Positions 17,956-25,982 of a stretch of DNA of 64,000 bases are shown here, one piece after another. Origin of the DNA: Leptospira montravelensis (lineage in GTDB: Bacteria > Spirochaetota > Leptospiria > Leptospirales > Leptospiraceae); NCBI RefSeq assembly GCF_004770045.1, contig NZ_RQFO01000016.1, forward strand, positions 583,501 through 647,500, in the 5' to 3' direction. The notes under the pieces are model-generated. The model was not told the DNA's origin and searched no databases. It saw only the letters and a list, made by a program, of their open reading frames with translations. How positions within the stretch are numbered: position 1 is the stretch's first letter; every line of letters begins with the position of its first letter. A program made the translations under genes and the position numbers.

Positions 17956-18033
17956 AATCTTCTTATTTGAATATCGGCCATTCTCCAAAAAAACGATGAC
18001 GATTCTTGTCGAAATTGAGGAACTGTAAGGCAG

Positions 18034-18933
18034 ATGCAGAATCGTTTTTTTGAAATTTTTCGACTAACCGCCTATTCCCTTGGTCTTGTTTATATATGTT
18101 CTTTCTTCTATTCCGTTATTTTCTTAGCTTTTGTTAACAATTCGGTCCTGAGTGACCGGATCCCCGAAGAACAGTTACTTCCCCTCTACGAAGAATATTG
18201 GGAAGGTAAAATGGACTTTGCCACTATGCTTTCCGAATACGAAAAAATTGTGACACCCATCAAAGAACAATTTCAAAAGGAAATCACTTCCAATCCCAGT
18301 TTGTTATTATCTCAGTTTTACGATAAAGTGTTTTCTGAAAAACCTCATTACCTGCTTGGCCATTCCATACCGTGGTTTTTATGTTATGTGGGACTCGGTT
18401 ATTTACTTTATAAAAAAGTACTACAAATACCTGTAACAAACCTCCAAGATGAACTTTCCATCCCAATTTTACTGCGGGGTATGGCAAATGGATTTATCTG
18501 TTTTATCGTTGTAGTTATCTTTGGGTTGTTATTGGAAAGGTTATCAGTTCCTGTGGAATCAGGTGTGTTTGCAAAGAAACTTTATGAATCCCTTCATGGA
18601 AATGGGTATTTATTGGCTTGGGGAATCTACGTTGTAGGTATCATTACTGGAATTCTTGAAGAAATCTTTTTTAGAGGTTTTTTACTAAAAGCATTTATTG
18701 ATAAGAACCTTGCCCAAGAAGGTTTATTCATAGTTTCTCTAATTTTTGGTTGGCTTCATTATGGAGAAGGAACCTCAATCGCCATCCCTTTTATCATCTG
18801 CGGAGTGGGTATGTTCTTTGGATATATCTATATTAAAACAGGTAATATATGGATAGCGATGGCCTGTCATGCCACATATAATTCGTTAGGTTTAATTAAT
18901 GCTTACCTTCAACTTCCTGGAGTCCAATCATGA
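18034..18933 (+). CDS. CPBP-family intramembrane glutamic protease
   Basis: 299 residues with about seven to eight membrane helices. The C-terminal ABI/CPBP domain has the three conserved motifs: GILEEIFFRGFLL (EExxxR), FGWLHYGEG (FxxxH-like) and ACHATYNSLG (HxxxN). A long loop of ~90 charged residues separates the first two helices. Family members process prenylated or other membrane proteins and some give bacteriocin immunity. It overlaps the next gene by 4 bases (ATGA), a sign of translational coupling. Confidence 0.9.
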   Translation: MQNRFFEIFRLTAYSLGLVYICSFFYSVIFLAFVNNSVLSDRIPEEQLLPLYEEYWEGKMDFATMLSEYEKIVTPIKEQFQKEITSNPSLLLSQFYDKVFSEKPHYLLGHSIPWFLCYVGLGYLLYKKVLQIPVTNLQDELSIPILLRGMANGFICFIVVVIFGLLLERLSVPVESGVFAKKLYESLHGNGYLLAWGIYVVGIITGILEEIFFRGFLLKAFIDKNLAQEGLFIVSLIFGWLHYGEGTSIAIPFIICGVGMFFGYIYIKTGNIWIAMACHATYNSLGLINAYLQLPGVQS

Positions 18934-19688
18934 AACCATTTAAAAGATTTCGGTTCATACTTTTATATATTGGTCTTTTAATCTTTCTTTCTACTAGTAT
19001 CACTAACTCTCTATTTGCTGGAGAGACGGTAGAAGTATTAGGTGGACCTGAAGATGTGAATCTTCGTTTAGTTGCCTTATTAAACAAACTAGATCCCGAT
19101 TTTTATGCGGATGAAAAAACTCAGGGTTTTGTTTACAGGTACAGAAACCGCTGGAAGAATCCTTATGATTTTAATGTCTATGTAGGAAAAGTAGGAAAAA
19201 CATCCCCCGATTCGATCATCAGAATTGAATCACCTAGACGTGGCCAAGAACGAATGTGGAAACAAATTTTGGAACAAGAACTTCTTCAAAAACCTCCGCA
19301 TGAATCCGCGGTACCTTTATCAGAAAAATACCATGTCATCTCTCAAGGTTTAAACTTAATTTCTCCAATGGCATCTGTTGGTTATAACTCTTGGAACTCT
19401 CCATTATTTACTAATCGTGATACTTTTGTTAGTATGAGCATTTATTTATTATGCGATTTAATTTTGGCAGGTGGTGCTTATCTATATGCACAAGAAAATC
19501 TGCCTAAAAAAAATATTTGGGACAATATGGCGAATGTAAAAGGTCCAGGAAATGTTTGGGAGTCGCCAAATGCCGTAGGAATATTTGCAGCCCTTGCTGT
19601 ATCAAGGGCCGTTCGGGCGTTTGATGCTTGGGAAGATACTTCCGCACATAACAAAACGGCACAATTTGGTTGGTCGTTTAAGTTTTAA
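18930..19688 (+). CDS. Hypothetical secreted/envelope protein
   Basis: 252 residues. Signal peptide FRFILLYIGLLIFLSTSITNSLFAG. The mature part has a short domain (EVLGGPEDVNLRLVALLNKLDPDFYADEK) and a glycine/serine-poor membrane-like patch (MSIYLLCDLILAGGAYLYAQENL). It ends with an aromatic (WSFKF), like a membrane-inserted strand. No family recognised. Coupled by ATGA overlap to the CPBP protease, it could be that protease's substrate or partner. Confidence 0.55.
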   Translation: MKPFKRFRFILLYIGLLIFLSTSITNSLFAGETVEVLGGPEDVNLRLVALLNKLDPDFYADEKTQGFVYRYRNRWKNPYDFNVYVGKVGKTSPDSIIRIESPRRGQERMWKQILEQELLQKPPHESAVPLSEKYHVISQGLNLISPMASVGYNSWNSPLFTNRDTFVSMSIYLLCDLILAGGAYLYAQENLPKKNIWDNMANVKGPGNVWESPNAVGIFAALAVSRAVRAFDAWEDTSAHNKTAQFGWSFKF

Positions 19689-19724
19689 TCGATCGATTCA
19701 AATAACCAAAGTTTCTATTTTCAT

Positions 19725-20060
19725 TTATGATTTGAATAGGTCTCTTGCTGCATCTGCCGCACTAGACCTTTCAAAGTCTTCTCTCTCAATCAAAGTTAAT
19801 TCCAAACCTTCTTTGTCAATTCTGCTTAGAATTTTTCCAATATCTGCCACCTTACTCATTTTAGTTGCGAGGTATTTAAATGTTACTCCACAATCGGGAC
19901 ATTTTTTATCTTTTAGATAATTGAGACCTAATTTTTTACAATTGCCACAAGTTCCATAGAGATCGTCGATATAGAGTAATTGTTTTTTTACATCCTCTAC
20001 ATTGAGTTGTCGCCAAACTCTAACAAATTTAGTATTCTTTCCTGCTGCATCTGAAGTCAT
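19725..20060 (-). CDS. Small zinc-ribbon protein
   Basis: 111 residues from ATG 20060 (a TTG two codons earlier is the alternative; neither has a good ribosome site). CGNCKKLGLNYLKDKKCPDCG is a C-x2-C...C-x2-C zinc ribbon at ~40-60. It is followed by a helical region that ends in repeated acidic/basic residues (ERSSAADAARDL). The sense is cytoplasmic nucleic-acid or protein binding; no name is justified. The start is only 21 bases from the divergent DUF423 gene, so promoters overlap genes. Confidence 0.6.
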   Translation of the reverse strand: MTSDAAGKNTKFVRVWRQLNVEDVKKQLLYIDDLYGTCGNCKKLGLNYLKDKKCPDCGVTFKYLATKMSKVADIGKILSRIDKEGLELTLIEREDFERSSAADAARDLFKS

Positions 20061-20081
20061 AGGCAATAGGAAGTATCGTTA

Positions 20082-20510
20082 ATGAATCTTGTCAAGAAGC
20101 AATCCTCTGCGTTTTTAATCCTACTCATTTGCCTTTCTGGGTTTTTAGCTGTTGCCATCGGAGCTTTTGGTGCGCATGGTCTTAAAAAAATAATTACACC
20201 AGATCTAATGGTGATTTTTGAAACAGGAAACCGATATCATTTTTATCACACTTTTGTGTCACTCTTCGCATTTCTACTGTTACAGCATTCAATAGAATCA
20301 GAATCTACAAATAAAAGTAAAACTTATTTGAAGATTGCGAATTGGTCATTTCTTTTAGGAATCCTTATTTTCTCCTTTAGTTTATACGCACTGGCAATCA
20401 CTGGGATTAAAATTTTAGGAGCAATCACTCCCATTGGAGGAGTGAGTTTTCTGATTGGTTGGATTTGTTTAGGAATTGGATCTTTTTATCTTTTTGTTCC
20501 AAAAAAATAA
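20082..20510 (+). CDS. DUF423 membrane protein
   Basis: 142 residues with four hydrophobic helices. The family hallmark is VAIGAFGAHGLKKI followed by FETGNRYHFYHTF, and the late AITPIGGVSFLIGWICLGIG. Members are small inner-membrane proteins of unknown function (E. coli YgdD type). The 3' end overlaps the convergent FliG-like gene by 25 bases. Confidence 0.92.
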   Translation: MNLVKKQSSAFLILLICLSGFLAVAIGAFGAHGLKKIITPDLMVIFETGNRYHFYHTFVSLFAFLLLQHSIESESTNKSKTYLKIANWSFLLGILIFSFSLYALAITGIKILGAITPIGGVSFLIGWICLGIGSFYLFVPKK

Positions 20511-20812
20511 TTACCTTGTTTACTGATTAAATTTCTAGAAATTAAGCCGTCAGCGATGAGCAATAACCCTTCGGCGGCGGCTTTTCTTGCTTCTTCCGTA
20601 CTGTCTTTTTGAAGAGACATTAGTTCATGTACATACTTTCTTTTTTGAATATCCAATACACCCAACATAGAGCCTGCAATTTTTTCATCCATTTGCATAA
20701 ATGCCAATGCAAGAGTTTGAGGAGGTGTTTCTATACATAAATAGTATAACGCAAGATTATCAAAATATGATAATTGACTTAACTTCTCTAAAACTTGTTC
20801 TGATCCTGACAT
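20486..20812 (-). CDS. Stand-alone FliG-like domain protein
   Basis: 108 residues. The segment ETPPQTLALAFMQMDEKIAGSMLGVLDIQKRKYVHELM follows the FliG middle/N-terminal pattern (hPQTxAxxLxxLxxxxAxxVLxxLPxxxRxxVxxRIA). The remainder is helical (STEEARKAAAEGLLLIADGLI). It is too short to be FliG (about 340 residues) and lacks the torque-generating C-terminal domain. It could bind flagellar switch or MgtE-like partners; only the resemblance is seen. It begins ~35 bases downstream of the M32 carboxypeptidase gene and is probably co-transcribed. Confidence 0.55.
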   Translation of the reverse strand: MSGSEQVLEKLSQLSYFDNLALYYLCIETPPQTLALAFMQMDEKIAGSMLGVLDIQKRKYVHELMSLQKDSTEEARKAAAEGLLLIADGLISRNLISKQGNYFFGTKR

Positions 20813-20847
20813 AAATAATCCTTTTGTATTAATATTTTCAATTTTTA

Positions 20848-22353
20848 CTATTTCGTTACTTCTTCAATTTTTCCATTTAAATAAGAAATTAAATATTTGG
20901 AATTAGCAGATTCACCTGTCACATCTCGCATGAGTGTATCTACATCATAAATTTTACCTTTAGAGTGAATATTTTTTCTGAGCCAATTTAGAAGATCAGA
21001 AAAATCACCTTTCGTAGAAAATTTGTTATGCGAATCAGGATATTCTTCTGTGAATTTTTTGAAAAACTGTGAGCTAAAAATATTTCCCAATGTATAAGTT
21101 GGAAAATATCCGAAAGCACCCATAGACCAATGGATGTCCTGTAAAACACCTTCTGCATCATTTTCTATGGAAAGGCTAAAACTTTCCTTCATTTTTGCAT
21201 TCCAAATCTCTGGTAGATCCTTTACTTGAATTTTTCCATTGATGAGGTCTCTTTCAATTTCAAAACGTAAAATGATATGGAGGTTGTAAGTAACTTGGTC
21301 TGCTTCCACTCTTACTTTTGTTTTTTCTGTACTATTGATGTATTGATATAACTCTTTAAATGGAAGTTCTTTATCCGTTAAATCAAAGTCAGATAACAAA
21401 ATAGGGTAAACAAATTCCCAAAATGGTATGGAACGTCCCACTTGATTTTCCCACAATCGGCTTTGTGATTCATGAATTCCTAAACTTAAAAACTCCGTTA
21501 AAGGGGTAGGCCAGTCTGGCATTGCCGATAATCCAGATTCATATAATGAATGGCCAGTTTCGTGTAACACACCAAAGATGGAAGAAAGGGGATCTTGTTC
21601 AGAATAGCGAGTTGTGATTCGTTTATCACCTTTACCCAGACTTGTTGAAAACGGATGGTTACTTGTATCCAATCTAGATTCTTTGGTTGTTAATCCAAGA
21701 AGAGATGGCAATCGATTGCAAAATTTTGTTTGTTTGTCAATGGATACGGGTCCAGGAAATGGATTTTTGAATTTAGGTGCGTTGGCGACGATTGGAACGA
21801 GTGACTTTTTCAAATCAGAAAATAAAATCTGAATTTGAGCGGCTTTGGCTCCTTTTTCATAACTGTCGAGCAAGGCATCGTAAGGTTCTGTCGTATAACC
21901 AAAGTAATCTGCCTGTTTTTTTGATAATTGAACTAACTCCTCTAATCGATTTGCAAAGGATTGGAAGTTTTTGTCTTTTTTGGCACTTGCCCATTCAGCA
22001 TGTGCTAAGTTAGTGACTTTTGCATATTCGGAAACAAATTCAGAAGGCAATTTATCTGCTTTCTCTTTCTCTTCCATAAGAACTTCCAACTCACGATTCC
22101 AAACCAAGCGGTCTTGTTCGGGGAGTTCGCCTATCGATTTTTTGGCATCCTCAATTTGCTTTAGAAAAGACTTGTCTGTCATCCAGTCATGGGTGAGCTC
22201 TGCCACAGCGGCAATTTGTGAGGACCGGTATTCCCTTCCCTCTTCAGGCATCATTACCTCAGAGTCCCAATGTAGGACAGAGGCTATGTCTTGGAATAAT
22301 TTGATTTTTCGATATTGTTTGCGGTAATTTTCGAGTGCTTGGGGCAGGGCCAT
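20848..22353 (-). CDS. M32 family metallocarboxypeptidase
   Basis: 501 residues, the family length (Taq carboxypeptidase type). It removes C-terminal residues with a zinc or cobalt ion in the cytoplasm. The zinc motif HETGH sits in GVLHETGHSLYESGL. The following SLGIHESQSRLWENQVGRS is the M32 signature that supplies the Glu ligand. VEADQVTYNLHIILRFEIERDLI is also typical. It is divergent from tRNA-Gly. Confidence 0.95.
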   Translation of the reverse strand: MALPQALENYRKQYRKIKLFQDIASVLHWDSEVMMPEEGREYRSSQIAAVAELTHDWMTDKSFLKQIEDAKKSIGELPEQDRLVWNRELEVLMEEKEKADKLPSEFVSEYAKVTNLAHAEWASAKKDKNFQSFANRLEELVQLSKKQADYFGYTTEPYDALLDSYEKGAKAAQIQILFSDLKKSLVPIVANAPKFKNPFPGPVSIDKQTKFCNRLPSLLGLTTKESRLDTSNHPFSTSLGKGDKRITTRYSEQDPLSSIFGVLHETGHSLYESGLSAMPDWPTPLTEFLSLGIHESQSRLWENQVGRSIPFWEFVYPILLSDFDLTDKELPFKELYQYINSTEKTKVRVEADQVTYNLHIILRFEIERDLINGKIQVKDLPEIWNAKMKESFSLSIENDAEGVLQDIHWSMGAFGYFPTYTLGNIFSSQFFKKFTEEYPDSHNKFSTKGDFSDLLNWLRKNIHSKGKIYDVDTLMRDVTGESANSKYLISYLNGKIEEVTK

Positions 22354-22396
22354 AGTCTCATTTTCTTCCTACCACGCTTTCTGGAACCAAAAATCA

Positions 22397-22427
22397 TTGA
22401 CCCTTTACCCCCAACCAAAACTATGTA
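22397..22427 (+). promoter_or_regulatory. Putative sigma-70 promoter of tRNA-Gly
   Basis: TTGACC at 22397-22402 and TATGTA at 22422-22427, 19 bases apart, end about 10 bases before the tRNA 5' end at 22437. The spacing is slightly long. No other match near the gene is better. Confidence 0.45.
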
Positions 22428-22436
22428 TTTACTGTC

Positions 22437-22507
22437 GCGGGTGTGGTGTAACGGTAGCACAGCAGCCTTCCAAGCTTCTGGCGAGGGTTCGAGCCCCTTC
22501 GCCCGCA
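22437..22507 (+). tRNA. tRNA-Gly(TCC)
   Basis: Acceptor GCGGGTG pairs with CGCCCGC (one T-G). The anticodon loop CTTCCAA gives anticodon TCC. The T-loop is GGTTCGAGCC. Discriminator A is at 22507, the length is 71 nt, and CCA is not encoded. Its last 18 bases are repeated three more times downstream in a 212-bp tandem array. Confidence 0.95.
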
Positions 22508-23145
22508 AAAGACAGATCTCCATTTCCCAAAATCCATCATCATCTAAGTATCATTCCGAAGGGATCGAACAGTGGCGCGAGCTGGAACATGAGTGACCCA
22601 TAGGGAACGAATGTTACAGTTAGAAAGCCACGATGGCTTTCGACGAGCGACGCCGTGACTCGGAGCGCAGAGAGGACAGGATGTCCGAACAGCGGAGAGG
22701 GCGAGCCCCTTCGCCCGCAAAAGACAGATCTCCATTTCCCAAAATCCATCATCATCTAAGTATCATTCCGAAGGGATCGAACAGTGGCGCGAGCTGGAAC
22801 ATGAGTGACCCATAGGGAACGAATGTTACAGTTAGAAAGCCACGATGGCTTTCGACGAGCGACGCCGTGACTCGGAGCGCAGAGAGGACAGGATGTCCGA
22901 ACAGCGGAGAGGGCGAGCCCCTTCGCCCGCAAAAGACAGATCTCCATTTCCCAAAATCCATCATCATCTAAGTATCATTCCGAAGGGATCGAACAGTGGC
23001 GCGAGCTGGAACATGAGTGACCCATAGGGAACGAATGTTACAGTTAGAAAGCCACGATGGCTTTCGACGAGCGACGCCGTGACTCGGAGCGCAGAGAGGA
23101 CAGGATGTCCGAACAGCGGAGAGGGCGAGCCCCTTCGCCCGCAAA
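22490..23145. repeat. 212-bp tandem repeat, 3 copies plus 20 bp, carrying the tRNA-Gly 3' end
   Basis: Units begin at 22490, 22702 and 22914; a fourth starts at 23126 and stops after about 20 bp. By eye the three full units are identical. Each begins with the last 18 bp of tRNA-Gly (CGAGCCCCTTCGCCCGCA). Inside are short hairpins: AAAGCCA-CGA-TGGCTTT and GGACA-GGA-TGTCC. Tracking the 938-base gap 22508-23446: this array, then a 55-bp dispersed repeat, then a Flavo-1-like element; no protein gene is supported there. Confidence 0.95.
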
Positions 23146-23149
23146 GTAG

Positions 23150-23203
23150 AATATAGTATCCCCGCCCGATTTTAGGGTGGGGAACTAGACCCGCCACCCA
23201 ATG
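23150..23203 (+). repeat. 55-bp dispersed hairpin repeat, copy 1
   Basis: One of three near-identical intergenic copies in the window (others at 31214 and 62300). Core CCCCGCCC-N7-GGGTGGGG forms an 8-bp stem with one G-T. GGGTGG can alternatively pair with the downstream CCACCC, so two exclusive hairpins exist. G+C is far above the background. This copy lacks one T in its AATATTAG start. Confidence 0.85.
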
Positions 23204-23323
23204 AGCTCCAAATACCATAAACTTGTGTAAAAGAAAATTCCTTTTCTAAATCCAAAAAAAATAAAAGGGAAAAGTTCGTAATTCCAACATTCAATTTCTA
23301 TTTGATATACTTTTAGATAAGAA

Positions 23324-23385
23324 CTCTTCGCGCCACCGATCGCAGTGGAAATCCTTTCCCACAAGGGAAAGATTGGAACGAAGAG
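23324..23385 (+). ncRNA. Flavo-1-like structured RNA element
   Basis: An outer stem CTCTTCG (23324-23330) / CGAAGAG (23379-23385) encloses two hairpins: CCAC-N8-GTGG (23333-23348) and CTTTCCC-ACAA-GGGAAAG (23354-23371). The conserved-looking words CCGAT, GCAGTGGAAATCCTTT, AAAGATTG and AACG match my recollection of a repeat common in Flavobacteria (Flavo-1 RNA), which is also reported from spirochaetes. Function and strand are not known; the assignment is from memory. Confidence 0.5.
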
Positions 23386-23446
23386 CGGGATCGTCTCATC
23401 AATATTAGCTGGAAATAAGATAGATTGCGAGGCGCCCAACTTTCAA

Positions 23447-24742
23447 CTAAAGATTGTTAGGATAAGGCATTGTTACAAATCCTTTAAAACCCTCTTGGTA
23501 TACCGCGAGATATAACTTTTCTTTTCCGGGGACAACAACAATGATATATGAAAACAAACTTCCATCATGCATGCTGAAATACAATGGCTCACTTCCGTTA
23601 GGTGAAAGAGCAAGTATTCCAGTTTTTTTGGAAACTGGTTGGAGTTTTTCTGGTATATAGAGAACAAGTCGTTTCCAAAAAGGATGTTTATGTAACCATG
23701 TGATTAGTTTCGAACGTTCTACTGGAATGGCTACCCAGATACGACCCTTTGGATCTCTGTCCATTCCGTCTGGAAATCCAGGTAGACCTTCAATCACTAT
23801 TTCATCTTTTCCTAGTTTATCTCCCGTTAGGTGCAAACGTATGAGTCTAGATTTTGATAATTCGTTCAAAAGAATGGAAGATTCGAAATCTCCATTTGAA
23901 TATTCCAATAAAATTCCATCTAAGTAAGTGTATTGATACGCGATCAAACTCACAGTGTTATCGTTTAAGTCATATTTCCAAAGATGACCATTTCTTCCAA
24001 GTGTGAGGACTTCTTGTTTTGATTGTAAACTTACTCCTAGGATTGCATCGGGATGATCATAGGGTTCTGTAAAATAAATTCTTTGGCCATCCCTACTAAT
24101 TGCTAAATCATCTGCTTTTTCCACATTACGACTGTTACTTTCTACTAATTTAGAAAAGGGGATTTTTGATTCTTTACCTTTTGGAAAAAAGATACCGATA
24201 TGATCAGCCGATGGTTCTTTAGATTTATCCACGATAGGAACACGGCTCCCAATTTTCCTTAATTGTTTTGTGGATATTGTTAATTCGTAAATCCCAGGAA
24301 CGGCAGAATTTTTATCAGTATGTTCTTTTCCACGAGATAGGCACATATAGATGATATCACTGTTTTTTGGATGAAACACCATACCACCTGGTAGAAGCGG
24401 AGTTTTAATCAACGGTTCTGCTTCGTGATTACGCAAATTTACTTTCCATATCCAACCATCAATGGAAGCAACAAATGCTCTATCTAAATCTTCTTGTAAC
24501 AAAATCTCATCTTGTGCGGGTAAAGAGGATCCGCTTATGATTACATTTTTTTTGATCGGATCTCCCTCTGACTTGATTGCATTTATTCCTAAATGATAAG
24601 GTAAATCGATAGGTTCTTTTATTTGGTTTTTGAAATATTCTTCTGGTGTTCGGCAGGAAAATAAGATTAAAAACAAACCTATTATATAAAATGAAACAAA
24701 TATTTGTTTTTGAATAATTGATTGGATAACTATTTTATTCAT
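23447..24742 (-). CDS. Strictosidine synthase/SMP-30-like beta-propeller lipoprotein (paralog 1)
   Basis: 431 residues from ATG 24742, which overlaps the preceding stop and has AGGTGA 11 bases upstream. The signal peptide ends in ILFSC (lipobox). The propeller repeats read FVASIDGWIWKVNL, DDLAISRDGQRIYFTEPYDHPDA and GHLWKYDLNDNTVSLI, then GLPGFPDGMDRDPKGRIWVAIP, the strictosidine synthase-like pattern. It is a close paralog of the next gene upstream (shared DGWIWK, LAVSSDGNRIYLSEP, MHDGS motifs). Possibly a secreted lactonase or other hydrolase; the substrate is unknown. Confidence 0.75.
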   Translation of the reverse strand: MNKIVIQSIIQKQIFVSFYIIGLFLILFSCRTPEEYFKNQIKEPIDLPYHLGINAIKSEGDPIKKNVIISGSSLPAQDEILLQEDLDRAFVASIDGWIWKVNLRNHEAEPLIKTPLLPGGMVFHPKNSDIIYMCLSRGKEHTDKNSAVPGIYELTISTKQLRKIGSRVPIVDKSKEPSADHIGIFFPKGKESKIPFSKLVESNSRNVEKADDLAISRDGQRIYFTEPYDHPDAILGVSLQSKQEVLTLGRNGHLWKYDLNDNTVSLIAYQYTYLDGILLEYSNGDFESSILLNELSKSRLIRLHLTGDKLGKDEIVIEGLPGFPDGMDRDPKGRIWVAIPVERSKLITWLHKHPFWKRLVLYIPEKLQPVSKKTGILALSPNGSEPLYFSMHDGSLFSYIIVVVPGKEKLYLAVYQEGFKGFVTMPYPNNL

Positions 24743-25982
24743 TAGAATTGTCACCTAACGGAATACTAGACAAAGGTAAGGTATACAAACCTCTTGAGGA
24801 TATGTCAAAGGAAGGAAAATAAACAGAGTCTAAGTTTGGAACTGCTACAGAGATATCTTTTATTTTTGATCCATCATGCATCGAGTAGTATAAGGGAGTT
24901 TTTCCATTGGCATTCAAAACAAGGATTCCCGTTTTTTTGGCAATAGGCAAAATTCTCTGTGGAAGAGATAGTAACAGTGGTTTTAACCAAGGATTGTTAT
25001 GAATCAAATTGACAAGACCAGATCTAGGTTTAATGATGCCGACCCAAATTCTTCCTTTATTATCTCGTTCTAATCCATCAGCAAGTCCTGGAAGATTTTC
25101 TAATAGAACTTCAAAAGTACCTTCCTGTTTGCCACTGATATTTGCTTTGATGATTCTAAACTTGGTAGTTTCAGTAATGATTACAGATTCCTCTTTTGAA
25201 TTAGTATGGTCTGCAATGATGATTCCATCAACAAAAGTAAACCCACTCATAACTAAAGATACGGTATTTTGTTTTCTATCAAACATCCAAAGTTTACCAT
25301 GAGGATAAAGTCCTATTGCTTCTGGAACAGCTCCACTTCCCATAGCCGCATCTGCTCTTTCAAAAGGTTCTGAGAGATAAATTCTATTTCCATCTGAAGA
25401 AACCGCGAGATCATTACACAATGAAAAGGGGCGTGAGTTTGCCTCATTTAAATTCTTTAATGCAAAAGTAGGACGTTTTGATTCTGGATAAACCAATTCA
25501 AAATCTTCCTGATTAGTTTTAGGTAATGTTAATAAAATCGGAACTACTGTTTTCGATTTAATATTTACTTCATATAACCCAACTTGTTTTGTTTTATCAT
25601 AACTCACACCTCCGAGTTTGGATGCGCATACTAAAATTGATTCGTTATTTTTGTTTGAAAACTGTAACCCGGCCGGATTTACTGGAGGTTTTACCCAAGC
25701 TAATGCTGTATTAGATTTAAAATCTAATTTCCAAATCCAACCATCCATTCCAGAGGCAAAAGCAATTTGATTTTTATTGTCAAAAATTAAGTCATCGTGC
25801 CCAGGTAATTCGGGCATAGTTGTAATTAAATGATTTAAAAAAGGATCTGGTTTACTTACTTTTAATACTGATTCAGGAACATTTCCCAGTTGGTAGGCCT
25901 TTCCGATTTTAATGTTTCCTGTATTACAAGAAACGAATATTAGTGAGATTATAAATATTGAATGTAACTTCATAAATTTCAT
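24735..25982 (-). CDS. Strictosidine synthase/SMP-30-like beta-propeller lipoprotein (paralog 2)
   Basis: 415 residues. Signal peptide ends in IFVSC. Propeller features include ASGMDGWIWKLDF, CNDLAVSSDGNRIYLSEPFERADAAMG, GKLWMFDRKQNTVSLVMSG, VDGIII and LPGLADGLERDNKGRIWVGII. It is about half-identical by eye to paralog 1 along its length, so the pair arose by tandem duplication. Its ATG shares a base with the M24 gene's stop (TAATG), giving strong coupling. An internal ATG three codons in would also give a lipoprotein. Confidence 0.75.
   Translation of the reverse strand: MKFMKLHSIFIISLIFVSCNTGNIKIGKAYQLGNVPESVLKVSKPDPFLNHLITTMPELPGHDDLIFDNKNQIAFASGMDGWIWKLDFKSNTALAWVKPPVNPAGLQFSNKNNESILVCASKLGGVSYDKTKQVGLYEVNIKSKTVVPILLTLPKTNQEDFELVYPESKRPTFALKNLNEANSRPFSLCNDLAVSSDGNRIYLSEPFERADAAMGSGAVPEAIGLYPHGKLWMFDRKQNTVSLVMSGFTFVDGIIIADHTNSKEESVIITETTKFRIIKANISGKQEGTFEVLLENLPGLADGLERDNKGRIWVGIIKPRSGLVNLIHNNPWLKPLLLSLPQRILPIAKKTGILVLNANGKTPLYYSMHDGSKIKDISVAVPNLDSVYFPSFDISSRGLYTLPLSSIPLGDNSNE

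Noticed and set aside
19695..19737. ATTCAAAT...ATTTGAAT inverted repeat between convergent genes
   Set aside because: Short AT-rich arms with a long loop; expected by chance in such DNA.
22490..23145. CRISPR array
   Set aside because: Units are 212 bp and identical, without short repeats and variable spacers.
22540..23218. Open frames on both strands inside the 212-bp repeats (60-84 residues)
   Set aside because: They recur because the DNA is repeated, have no ribosome sites, and occur on both strands; kept only as a curiosity.
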